Shown here in pieces: positions 7,255-13,906 of a stretch of DNA of 20,342 nucleotides. How positions within the stretch are numbered: the stretch's first letter is position 1; every line of letters begins with the position of its first letter. Location: assembly GCA_964653235.1 (NCBI GenBank), contig CAZZCP010000049.1, forward strand, positions 1 to 20,342, written 5' to 3'. The stretch is from CAZZCP01 sp964653235. Its GTDB lineage: Bacteria; Bdellovibrionota; Bdellovibrionia; Bdellovibrionales; UBA840. The translations under genes were made by a program, and so were the position numbers. A model generated the notes under the pieces. That model did not search any database, had not been told where the DNA came from, and worked only from the letters and a program-made list of their open reading frames with translations.

Positions 7255-7424
7255 TTAAGTACCTAGAATTTATAAGGAAAATTAAAATTTAGAAGAAACA
7301 GTGACAGAAATACTGTAAATCTTAAACTAACCCAAAAGAGAATCAGCAGTGCATATTACGAGAAAGGCAAGCAATACTATTTCGTCTACCTAGGTCAGAT
7401 CGCACCCCTATATCTAGTACTTAA
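7255..7424 (+). ncRNA. Candidate structured small RNA (inverted-repeat unit B)
   Basis: The ends pair over long range: TTAAGTAC (7255-7262) with GTACTTAA (7417-7424), then, after one bulged C, TAGA (7264-7267) with TCTA (7413-7416), and possibly TATA (7271-7274) with TATA (7409-7412). Inside, smaller pairings are possible, for example ACAGT with ACTGT near 7298-7317 and ACGA-AA with TTTCGT near 7358-7385. A promoter-like pair sits directly upstream. No matching known RNA family is recognised; size and closing stem recall 6S-type RNAs, but the central signature is not identified. No U-tract terminator follows. Confidence 0.35.
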
Positions 7425-7568
7425 AAAAAACATATAGGAATACTAAAAAAATCTAATGCTGCTCAAACATTTTGCATTGCAAATTGAAATCTCTAAGTTC
7501 GATATCCGGAGACAAAATATTCTTTAAATGATTACAAAGCAGGCAAGATTTTTGCCTATTCTATTTTG

Positions 7569-8444
7569 ATGTTCACATTCTTCACTTTTATTGCCTTTTT
7601 CACTTCTGTTTATTTTATTAGCAGTTTTTCTTTTCTACATTTGTACTGCTTGGAACAATCGCAGATCGAAACTTGGAAGTTTGCTCAAGAAGCGATTGTC
7701 TGTGCCAAAGCTTTACCGAGAGATTCTTTCTATGAGTCCCTCAAAACAACTGGTCTGTTACACTTGATCGTAGTTTCAGGCTCACACTTGGTCTTTCTTG
7801 AAAGCATTTTAAGAATGCTAAAAATCCCAAACAAGCTGATTCTTTTGCTCTTGCTCATCTATGGCATCACTTGTTTGTGGGACCCACCTGTTTATCGAGC
7901 CTTTATATATTACTTTCTACTCTCTACTTCTTTAAAAAATAAATTTCCAAACCTATATCTTCAACTCAGCAGTTTGATACTTGGATTGATCATTCGCCCT
8001 GAGCTCATTGATAGTCTTTCTTTACAATTGAGTGCTTATTGCTCGCTGATTCTAGCCTGGCCTCAAAGTAGCTTTTTAAAAAAATCCATAGGAATTTATG
8101 TCTTTCTCTTTCCTATTTTAATCGGCATAGGACATGCAAATCCCTGGAGTATAGTGATCAATTTGATTCTTGCTCCTCTTATTTCATTTCTACTTTTTCC
8201 GCTCAATTTTGCCGCGATTTTCTTTAAAGTTTTATCTCCTGTAACTGACCAGCTATGGCAGAGCACCAATGAAGCCTTAGAAATACTCAATCGTATCCTT
8301 GACCCGCCTCTTATTTTAGACTTTTACATTTCGAGTTTTTATCGATGGCTCCTCTATGGGATTCTTTTTTGCTACTTTGTATATTCAAGGATACGAAATG
8401 AAAGAAAGCATTTGTTTTCTAATTCTATTATTGCTTCTTCCTAA
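7569..8444 (+). CDS. comEC: ComEC membrane channel part (Competence domain), separate from its MBL domain
   Basis: ComEC forms the inner-membrane channel through which transforming single-stranded DNA enters. This 291-residue protein (ATG 7569, directly after a TTG in the same frame; no clear Shine-Dalgarno) matches the core Competence domain. GLLHLIVVSGSHL at 62-74 is the family hallmark, followed by a very hydrophobic stretch with LWDPPVYRAF at 103-112. Several further helices end near residue 275. The usual N-terminal OB-fold/DUF4131 region is missing, and the metallo-beta-lactamase domain is encoded by the next, overlapping gene. It is shorter than typical one-piece ComEC (700-800 residues). 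The stop at 8442-8444 lies 47 bases inside the next gene. The split could be natural or the effect of one base error near the T6 run at 8363-8370. Confidence 0.85.
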   Translation: MFTFFTFIAFFTSVYFISSFSFLHLYCLEQSQIETWKFAQEAIVCAKALPRDSFYESLKTTGLLHLIVVSGSHLVFLESILRMLKIPNKLILLLLLIYGITCLWDPPVYRAFIYYFLLSTSLKNKFPNLYLQLSSLILGLIIRPELIDSLSLQLSAYCSLILAWPQSSFLKKSIGIYVFLFPILIGIGHANPWSIVINLILAPLISFLLFPLNFAAIFFKVLSPVTDQLWQSTNEALEILNRILDPPLILDFYISSFYRWLLYGILFCYFVYSRIRNERKHLFSNSIIASS

Positions 8445-9117
8445 GCAAATTCAAATCAACCATTTACCTAGGCTGATCGTTTGGAATGTTGGTCAAGGCT
8501 TGTGGGTTAGCATATATGAACAAAAGACATGCACCCATTTTGATGCAGGTGGTGAATTTTATCCTAAAAAAGTACGAGAATTATGCAAACACAAAGAAAA
8601 TCTATTTTATTTTAGCCATTGGGATTGGGACCATATTTCTTTTACTTATAGGGCAGCTAGAGAGCTAAGCAAGGTCTGTTATCAGAGATTACCAGGAGGG
8701 AAAGCAAAGTTCGGGAAAGAAAAAAGATTTAAAAACTGGCAGCCATGCACCCGCAATCAAAGCTCAGTAAATGAAATCTATTCGGGACAAAACCTAGCAT
8801 CCTCCAACGCTTCAAGTCGGATTTTTCTGTATCAGCAAAAGATTCTGCTGCCAGGTGATGCACCTATTTCTTCTGAAAGGCTTTGGGCACATCGTGTACC
8901 CAAAAAACTCAGAGCTTGGTTACTGGGACATCATGGAAGCAATACCAGCAGTGGAAAAGAGCTCTTAAAGCAGATTCAAACAGCAGACCATGCCATCGCA
9001 AGCGCAAGAGAACAAAAGTACTTTCACCCGCATCCAAAAGTGCAAAAGAGATTGCAAGATTTTCATCACAATCTATTACGTACTGAAGATTGGGGCAATA
9101 TCCATATTTATTTCTAA
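8398..9117 (+). CDS. ComEC-type metallo-beta-lactamase domain protein, probably periplasmic
   Basis: This 239-residue protein corresponds to the C-terminal domain of ComEC/Rec2, thought to degrade or process the non-transferred DNA strand. The start chosen is ATG 8398, with AAGGA 6 bases upstream; the frame is open back to an ATG at 8356. The N-terminus MKESICFLILLLLL is a membrane anchor or signal peptide, fitting a periplasmic location. Motifs: VWNVGQG at 28-34, FDAGG at 48-52, the metal site HWDWDH at 74-79 (HxDxDH), LLPGDA at 150-155, GHHGSNTSS at 177-185, and SAREQKYFHPHP at 202-213. All the family's metal-binding positions appear intact. The overlap with the channel gene suggests coupled translation and a two-subunit ComEC. 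Confidence 0.87.
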   Translation: MKESICFLILLLLLPKQIQINHLPRLIVWNVGQGLWVSIYEQKTCTHFDAGGEFYPKKVRELCKHKENLFYFSHWDWDHISFTYRAARELSKVCYQRLPGGKAKFGKEKRFKNWQPCTRNQSSVNEIYSGQNLASSNASSRIFLYQQKILLPGDAPISSERLWAHRVPKKLRAWLLGHHGSNTSSGKELLKQIQTADHAIASAREQKYFHPHPKVQKRLQDFHHNLLRTEDWGNIHIYF

Positions 9118-9126
9118 GTATTCTTT

Positions 9127-9155
9127 TTGCAAAAATACAAAATCTTATATATATG
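9127..9155 (+). promoter_or_regulatory. Candidate promoter of the lysine-rich protein gene
   Basis: TTGCAA (9127-9132), 17 bases, TATATG (9150-9155) inside an alternating TA run. The gene ATG at 9179 follows with the Shine-Dalgarno AAGGGGG. Confidence 0.4.
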
Positions 9156-9178
9156 TGAAAACAGCTTAAGGGGGAAAT

Positions 9179-9619
9179 ATGTCCACAAAAGAAAGTATTA
9201 GTGAATCTTTAAAAAACCTCACCAACGGTATAAATCAATTTTTACAACAAAATAGTCTTGAGACAGTGCAAAAGAGAATCAAAACTCAAATTAACAAAGT
9301 TCAAAAAGATATTAATACGACGATAGACAAAGATCTCAATGCATTAAAAAAGAAGTACAATAGCGAAAAGAAAGAACTGGAAAAACTCATCAATAAGACC
9401 ATTCCATTAGAGATTAAAAAAGCGCAAAAATATGTAGAAACTCAAAAAAAGGAACTTCTTAAACTCCAAAAGAAACTTGAAGACTACATTACAAAAGAAA
9501 AGAAAGCGGCAAAAAAGAAACTAAAGAAAAAAACAAAGACAAAAAAGAAAAGCACCACAAAAAAGAAAGCGACAAAGAAAACCGCAACGAAAAAGAAAGC
9601 GACAAAAAAAACCAGTTGA
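9179..9619 (+). CDS. Coiled-coil protein with a lysine-rich histone H1-like tail
   Basis: This 146-residue basic protein has a strong Shine-Dalgarno (AAGGGGG). Residues 1-105 are helical and heptad-like with few aromatics (ESLKNLTNGINQFLQQNS and later ETQKKELLKLQKKLEDY), recalling phasin-like or apolipoprotein-like coiled coils. From about 107 to the end the sequence is almost only Lys, Ala and Thr, with repeated TKKKATKKT units (about 135-146), as in bacterial histone H1-like proteins and other DNA- or polyanion-binding tails. The tail DNA is itself repetitive (AAAAAGAAAGCGACAAA occurs around 9561 and 9590). Likely roles are nucleoid compaction or granule/DNA binding; this is inference from composition. 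It stands alone, between comEC and the convergent FliG-like gene. Confidence 0.75.
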   Translation: MSTKESISESLKNLTNGINQFLQQNSLETVQKRIKTQINKVQKDINTTIDKDLNALKKKYNSEKKELEKLINKTIPLEIKKAQKYVETQKKELLKLQKKLEDYITKEKKAAKKKLKKKTKTKKKSTTKKKATKKTATKKKATKKTS

Positions 9620-9704
9620 GCTTTAGATCATTACTACTGAATCAAAAGGACTCTGGTTCTAATAGCTATATTTTTGGTGATTTTTTTAGCCTGCTCTCAG
9701 AAAT

Positions 9705-10394
9705 TTAACTAGCAAGCTTCTGAATTTGTTTGAGCTTTTTATCCATTTCAGTAATCAGCTTTTTGAGTTCTAGATTTTCAGCTTGTAAGAGACGAATTTT
9801 TTTGCGAGCTTGCTCCGCCTCTGGGGTATTATTAAAATCGGCAGCGGTCATTTTAGCATCTACGCTAATGACATCAGACTCTAAACTCTCTTTTTCAAAT
9901 TGCCCTGATGGCATGCTTCGCTTATCGAGCATTTCTTCAAAATCTTCTGGAATCTGTAGTTTGGGGTCGACAAGGTCTAAACGAATATAGCCATCTGCGA
10001 CCATCTTGCGTACTTCTTCAATGATCTGAATATAAGCTGCAGATATTTCAGCCGGAAGAGGGTTTTTTAATTCTTTTAGGTCTTCAATCCGGTCTAATGC
10101 ATTCCTACTCAACTCACCACTGATATTGTGCCAAATTTCATCGCCAAAACCATGAATTGCAACGGCGAGAGTAAGCTCTTGCAAACTACTAACTATGTCT
10201 GAGACGACTTTCTTATCCCAACTAAAAATCTGTTCCACAGTAAGCATCTTATCTTTAATCGCAATCGACCAACGAGGATCTTCTTGCTCAATCATTTGCA
10301 AAAATTTATCACGTTTTTGCAAACCACAAGTTTCAATCAATTGCAAAAGCTGTAGGAATCCACCAGGTTTTCTGTAGCGATCTAAGAGGCCCAA
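9705..10394 (-). CDS. Standalone FliG middle/C-terminal-like domain protein
   Basis: This 229-residue protein starts at TTG with the Shine-Dalgarno AAGGGAG. Residues 12-140 read like the armadillo-type FliG middle plus C-terminal module. LTVEQIFSWDKKVVSDIVS at 51-69 corresponds to the F-dl--ld-r-iq-vL block, LAVAIHGFGDEIWHNIS at 76-92 to La-ALkg--e-l--ki, and EVRKMVADGYIRL at 127-139 to the FliG end. The FliG N-terminal domain (FliF binding) is missing. Residues 190-229 form a coiled coil (KIRLLQAENLELKKLITEMDKKLKQIQ). The FliG torque-helix Lys is His81 here, and the SKR block is altered (ELSRNA). No flagellar gene is near, so it is probably not the rotor subunit; it may use the fold as a protein-interaction scaffold. 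It lies downstream of lexA on the same strand, with 261 bases between. Confidence 0.7.
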   Translation of the reverse strand: MGLLDRYRKPGGFLQLLQLIETCGLQKRDKFLQMIEQEDPRWSIAIKDKMLTVEQIFSWDKKVVSDIVSSLQELTLAVAIHGFGDEIWHNISGELSRNALDRIEDLKELKNPLPAEISAAYIQIIEEVRKMVADGYIRLDLVDPKLQIPEDFEEMLDKRSMPSGQFEKESLESDVISVDAKMTAADFNNTPEAEQARKKIRLLQAENLELKKLITEMDKKLKQIQKLAS

Positions 10395-10478
10395 ATTCTC
10401 TCCCTTAATCTGATATCGATATTATTTTTTCGGTTTAATATAAAAAAAATTGAAAAGATGAGAGAAAAATCAAAGGGC

Positions 10479-10650
10479 ATCAAAGAGAACTAGACTTTGA
10501 TAGATACACCCAGTCACCTGGGTGTATCATAAGGAAACGCAAAACAACATTACATGCCAAGCAAAACCAGGAACTAACCCCCCTCATATCGAGGGGAGCT
10601 AGTGCTTTAGTGATTGGGTGGTGGGTCTCGGGACGATAAAGATCCCGCAG
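10479..10650 (-). other. Run of four hairpins between lexA and the FliG-like gene
   Basis: Four perfect stems occur: ATCAAAG/CTTTGAT (10479-10501, 9-base loop); GATACACCCAG/CTGGGTGTATC (10503-10528, 11 bp, 4-base loop); CCCCTC/GAGGGG (10580-10596, with outer ACTA/TAGT at 10573-10576 and 10600-10603); CGGGA/TCCCG (10629-10647). On the minus strand the loop of the 11-bp stem is GTGA, a GNRA-type tetraloop, which suggests that the RNA is made in the lexA to fliG-like direction. No T-run follows any stem on either strand, so these are not ordinary terminators. Confidence 0.55.
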
Positions 10651-10655
10651 ATTCC

Positions 10656-11261
10656 TTAAAATTTTCGTAATACACCTTTTAATACTCCTTCAATTTGGAA
10701 ATCATCCTTGTCGCGAACGATTATGGGCTTATATTTCGCATTGGCGGAATGAAGCTCAATATGGCTCACTCTTTTGTAATAGCGCTTTAAAGTTGCTTCG
10801 TTGCGAAGAAGAGCCACAACACTTTGGCCGTTTTCTGCTGTTCTCTGCTTCTGCACGACAATGAAGTCGCCATCCAAAATTCCATCATCAATCATCGAGT
10901 CCCCCTGAACTTCAAGGATAAAGGACTCTCTTCGAGCGTCGATCCATGAATCTGGAACATCGATGCTCTCATTATCAAAAAGAGCTTCGATTGGCTTACC
11001 AGCTGCCACTTTTCCTAAAAGAGGCAGAGAGGCTTTGCTCTGCTCTTTTTCTTGCTCTTTTATTTTTAATCCGCGTTTGGAGTTCCATTCTTTTTCGAGA
11101 TAGCCCGAACTCTGCAAACGAGTCATATAATTCTGAACTGTACCCAGAGAGCGAAAACCAAAGTGCTCGGCAATTTCTCTTTGCGAGGGGGCATAGCCTT
11201 TGCTTTCACTGAACTCTAAGATAAAATCGAGTATTCTTTTTTGTTTTGGTGTTAATCCCAT
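10656..11261 (-). CDS. lexA: LexA SOS repressor
   Basis: LexA represses DNA-damage genes and cleaves itself when RecA filaments form. The 201-residue product has the usual length. The N-terminal winged helix-turn-helix (1-65) includes TPKQKRILDFI and SQREIAEHFGFRSLGTVQNY. A short linker leads to the S24 peptidase domain with cleavage site A87-G88 (VAAGKP), catalytic Ser122 (QGDSM) and Lys159 (ATLKRYY). All three are intact, so self-cleavage should work. The ATG start matches the family N-terminus (MGLTPKQ) and lacks a Shine-Dalgarno. The promoter is overlapped by repeated TGCGTA half-sites, consistent with autorepression. rpsD is divergent. Confidence 0.96.
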   Translation of the reverse strand: MGLTPKQKRILDFILEFSESKGYAPSQREIAEHFGFRSLGTVQNYMTRLQSSGYLEKEWNSKRGLKIKEQEKEQSKASLPLLGKVAAGKPIEALFDNESIDVPDSWIDARRESFILEVQGDSMIDDGILDGDFIVVQKQRTAENGQSVVALLRNEATLKRYYKRVSHIELHSANAKYKPIIVRDKDDFQIEGVLKGVLRKF

Positions 11262-11267
11262 GAATCC

Positions 11268-11296
11268 AATCTATGCGTATGATATGCGTAAGTCAA
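11268..11296 (-). promoter_or_regulatory. lexA promoter, predicted leaderless start
   Basis: Minus strand: TTGACT (complement of 11291-11296), 17 bases, TAGATT (complement of 11268-11273). Only six bases separate the -10 from the lexA ATG, so transcription should start at or next to the A of the ATG. This fits the absence of a Shine-Dalgarno. Confidence 0.5.
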
Positions 11297-11310
11297 CGCT
11301 AAACTTACGC
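11272..11310. promoter_or_regulatory. Candidate LexA operator cluster
   Basis: Perfect inverted repeat GCGTAAGT (11286-11293) and ACTTACGC (11303-11310) with 9 bases between. TATGCGTA is repeated at 11272-11279 and 11283-11290, 11 bases apart, one helical turn. The sites cover the -35 and spacer of the lexA promoter. The motif differs from the LexA boxes I remember for E. coli and Bdellovibrio (TTAC-N3-GTAA). Confidence 0.5.
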
Positions 11311-11421
11311 TTTTATCCTTTTATACCAAAGTCTTGTTCACATAGAGTCATTTTCCACTTGCCTCTCTGAGAGTGAGAAAGTAGAAAGAATGCTTTCAGC
11401 TGAAACCCAAACGGAGGATGA

Positions 11422-12039
11422 ATGAAGCGACGAAATCGTTATAAAATTCAACGTAAACTAGGTGTTGAATTGCCTGGTTTAGGAAAACCTGGTGCTCTTG
11501 AAAGAAGACCCTATCCACCTGGTCAACATGGTACTCGTCGCCGTAAGTACTCTGATTACGCCATTCAGTTAGAAGAGAAGCAAAAAATCATGTTCAACTA
11601 CTGCATGCAAGAAAAGCAGTTAAGAAGAATGATCAAGAAAGCAAAAAAAGGAACTTCGATCAACTGGGTAGAAACTCTAGTTGGTATTTTAGAGAGAAAA
11701 CTCGACAGCTTTTTGTTTCGATGTGGTTTTGCCCCTTCGATTCGTGCAGCCAGACAGATGATTTCGCATGGTCATGTCTTTGTAAACGACAAGAAAGTAA
11801 GCATTGGGTCTTTTATTGTTCGTCCCGGAGACAAAGTCTCTCTTTCAAAGAAAATGTATGAAAATCAAGTTTATATGACTGCGAAGCAAAGCCCTCGTTT
11901 AGAGCTAGCTGATTTTATTGAGGTCAAAGACGAAGAAGTACCTACAGCCTACTTAACAGATATTCCCAAACTGGATGCGGTACCTTTTCCTTTTCAGCCT
12001 GGTCTCTTTGCCGAGTACTATGCGATGAGAAAAGTTTAA
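11422..12039 (+). CDS. rpsD: 30S ribosomal protein S4 (standalone, divergent N-terminus)
   Basis: S4 is an assembly initiator of the small subunit that binds 16S rRNA. The 205-residue product has PYPPGQHGTRR at 31-41, YAIQLEEKQKIMFNY at 46-60, and the S4 RNA-binding domain at about 95-160 (LDSFLFRCGFAPSIRAARQ, then SHGHVFVNDKKVSIGSF). GGAGG lies 4 bases upstream of the ATG. The usual N-terminus with MARY-GP is replaced by KRRNRYKIQRKLG, the zinc-binding Cys cluster is absent, and the C-terminus ends AEYYAMRKV rather than the common IVELYSK. It stands outside the usual rpsM-rpsK-rpsD-rpoA cluster, so it may be a second S4 or a relocated one. A clear terminator follows. Confidence 0.93.
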   Translation: MKRRNRYKIQRKLGVELPGLGKPGALERRPYPPGQHGTRRRKYSDYAIQLEEKQKIMFNYCMQEKQLRRMIKKAKKGTSINWVETLVGILERKLDSFLFRCGFAPSIRAARQMISHGHVFVNDKKVSIGSFIVRPGDKVSLSKKMYENQVYMTAKQSPRLELADFIEVKDEEVPTAYLTDIPKLDAVPFPFQPGLFAEYYAMRKV

Positions 12040-12042
12040 GTC

Positions 12043-12065
12043 TATTTCTTGTTATGCAAGAAATA
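12043..12065 (+). other. Hairpin directly after rpsD
   Basis: TATTTCTTG (12043-12051) and CAAGAAATA (12057-12065) form a 9-bp perfect stem with loop TTATG, four bases after the rpsD stop. It stands before the terminator and may protect the 3' end or pause polymerase. Confidence 0.5.
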
Positions 12066-12071
12066 ATGAAG

Positions 12072-12097
12072 AACCTGCCAAATTGGCTGGTTTTTTT
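12072..12097 (+). terminator. Rho-independent terminator of rpsD
   Basis: AACCTGCCAA and TTGGCTGGTT pair with one T-T mismatch, followed by seven T (12091-12097). It reaches the stop codon of the convergent hydrolase gene at 12096-12098. Confidence 0.85.
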
Positions 12098-12857
12098 ATT
12101 TCTGACGCTGAATCCAGTTGTGAACTTGCTCTGCCACCCACTGGGGGTCATCAGCCGGCAAGTCGTGACCTGCCCAAGGATGCTGAATCAGTTTCCAGCC
12201 CATTTTTTTAGAGAGATTGATGCTCGCTTTCGGGTCAACCATTCGGTCACCATTGGAGTTTAATAACAAAACCGGCACCTTGATATTTTTCCAAGACTTT
12301 CGGTATGTGGCTGCCGTGATCAATTGCAATATTGCCGCTGGAAAGGCAATTGGATTTTCTTCAGAGATATCGACATTTTGACTGATAATTTGTTTTCGCT
12401 TTTCTTTAGGCAAATTGCTAGTCATCTCTAGAATATACTTTTCTTTTTCTTCAAGGCTTTTTGCGCGAATGATTTTGGCCAAATAAAACCAGCTTTGCGG
12501 GCGCAAGCGATGTAAAAGCTTTGCATATTTGGCATGGCTGGTATTCATGGCAACCACCGACTTTACCTCGTTGGGGTATTTTCTGGCCCACTCCAAGGCC
12601 AGCATTGCACCCAATGAAATAGAAACGAAATGAAAGGGCTCTGAGGTATCAATTTCTTTTCGCAGATCATCTACCATTCGAGAGAGGTCGGGCAAAAAAA
12701 GCTTTTTGTCATTAGGCCTTGAGCCTTTCAAATCTAAATATTCAAGCTCTGCAGCCCCCATCTTCTTTAATAGATTTTCAGGAAATCCATGCCAATGCTC
12801 TTTCGATCTTGCGAGCCCTCGAACCAAAACGAACTTAGGCGGTGTGGTACCATGCAT
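12096..12857 (-). CDS. Alpha/beta-hydrolase
   Basis: This 253-residue alpha/beta-hydrolase-fold protein is of esterase or acylhydrolase type. It shows VLVRGLARSKEHWHGF at 10-25 (strand and oxyanion region), a nucleophile elbow SISLG at 79-83 with Ser81, a possible acid D204 or D208 in NGDRMVDP, and His231 in AGHD at 229-232. The elbow has Ser where most members have the first Gly of GxSxG. There is no signal peptide, so it is cytoplasmic. The start ATG has GAGG upstream and lies 23 bases inside the M14 gene, so translation is likely coupled. It is the last gene of the five-gene operon starting at 16681. The substrate is unknown; an ester or thioester from the lipid pathway upstream is possible but not shown. 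Confidence 0.82.
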   Translation of the reverse strand: MHGTTPPKFVLVRGLARSKEHWHGFPENLLKKMGAAELEYLDLKGSRPNDKKLFLPDLSRMVDDLRKEIDTSEPFHFVSISLGAMLALEWARKYPNEVKSVVAMNTSHAKYAKLLHRLRPQSWFYLAKIIRAKSLEEKEKYILEMTSNLPKEKRKQIISQNVDISEENPIAFPAAILQLITAATYRKSWKNIKVPVLLLNSNGDRMVDPKASINLSKKMGWKLIQHPWAGHDLPADDPQWVAEQVHNWIQRQK

Positions 12858-13866
12858 TGATTGCCTCGTGTGCCATTTCTAGATTTTCAGATTTGGCGGT
12901 AAAACAATTTTGCCATGAAACAGAAACGCTCATGCAAAATTCAAATAGTGTCCAGTGTCTTCGTAGTATTCTTTTGATTCTGTGTTCTTTTACTGGATGA
13001 AAAAGACCTAGACGAGAAATCGCCTGGGCAGGATTTTTCTTAATCCAAGACCATGAGCCCATCTCGAGGGTCATGGGTAAAAAGATTTTATCGGGATGTA
13101 ATAGCTTCGTTTGATCATAGATGTGATCCCACAAATCACCATGAGTGACATAGTTCTTAGCTTGAGGTTCAACCAAGTAAAAATGATTCTTGTGAGAAGA
13201 ACGAAAGAGCTCTTTGAACTTCCAAGCATTCACAAAATCATCAAAGGGCTTTTTGGTTTTGGCATAGGGAAACCACAAGCGGTCTTGAATACCAAAACCT
13301 GAGTGAAAATCTATGGTCAATGCAAAGGGCGATGTATCTACTTCTTTGCTCACCCGATCAACCAAAAGTTGAGATTCAAATTCCATTTCAGATTCGCCTC
13401 GATACCAAGGTAGCTTCTCAGAAATTCGATGCCCCCCTACCAAAAAACTAACCTCTTCTTCAGCCTCTACAGGAGCATTTCTCATCAGGTCGACACCATT
13501 TGAGTTTGATCGTTGATTTAGGTACATGCCCGTTGGGTTGATCATTGGCAGTACCTGAATTTTCATGCGTGATATCTTATCTCTTAAATGCTCATCCCAA
13601 TGCAAGCGAGTGGTTAGAGTCTCTAAGAGATGAGTTAAAACCTGTGTACCAATTCTTTCTAAACCATGCACTCCGGCAACCAAGCCAAAATAAGGAACAT
13701 CAGGGTCTTTCCAGTTGCCCATTCGAAATTCATAAAAAGGAAAACGAATCCCTTCCATATTGAGAGTGGCGATCTTTTCAACTTCGGCATAGCCAGACAT
13801 CTTTTCGGCGAGTCTTTCAATTCGCAATAACTCTGGTAATTTTCGATAAAGCCTGTGTTGGCGCAT
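12835..13866 (-). CDS. M14-family zinc carboxypeptidase
   Basis: This 343-residue metallocarboxypeptidase-like protein shows zinc ligands HGLE (H67, E70) and H188 (DFHSG), a substrate-binding Arg in DLMR (R129; the usual LNR has Met instead of Asn), and catalytic Glu268 in TLEMG. The spacing is right for the M14 family (which also includes amidases and succinylglutamate desuccinylase/aspartoacylase-like enzymes). No signal peptide is visible, so the protein is probably cytoplasmic and may act on small peptides, peptidoglycan fragments or N-acyl amino acids. GAGG precedes the ATG. It follows the acyltransferase gene by 40 bases and overlaps the hydrolase gene. Confidence 0.85.
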   Translation of the reverse strand: MRQHRLYRKLPELLRIERLAEKMSGYAEVEKIATLNMEGIRFPFYEFRMGNWKDPDVPYFGLVAGVHGLERIGTQVLTHLLETLTTRLHWDEHLRDKISRMKIQVLPMINPTGMYLNQRSNSNGVDLMRNAPVEAEEEVSFLVGGHRISEKLPWYRGESEMEFESQLLVDRVSKEVDTSPFALTIDFHSGFGIQDRLWFPYAKTKKPFDDFVNAWKFKELFRSSHKNHFYLVEPQAKNYVTHGDLWDHIYDQTKLLHPDKIFLPMTLEMGSWSWIKKNPAQAISRLGLFHPVKEHRIKRILRRHWTLFEFCMSVSVSWQNCFTAKSENLEMAHEAINAWYHTA

Positions 13867-13906
13867 GAATGAACCTCAATTTATAATAGCAAGGCAGGCA
13901 GGCAGT

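Larger units (their letters stand above)
7015..7568. other. Gene-free stretch (about 550 bases)
   Basis: This AT-rich region has no convincing coding frame. From left to right it holds the lipoprotein-operon promoter, inverted-repeat unit A, a promoter-like pair, inverted-repeat unit B, the 13-base palindrome TTTGCA-T-TGCAAA (7471-7483), and a short stem AGGCAA/TTGCCT (7541-7557) with a T-rich flank just before comEC. No tRNA or rRNA signature was found. Confidence 0.7.

Noticed and set aside
7541..7565. Terminator before comEC
   Set aside because: The stem is only 6 bp and the T-tract is interrupted; no upstream plus-strand gene needs it.
9705..10394. True flagellar rotor protein FliG
   Set aside because: No N-terminal domain, altered torque residues and no flagellar neighbours.
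10503..10528. Rho-independent terminator
   Set aside because: The 11-bp stem is strong, but no T-run follows on either strand.
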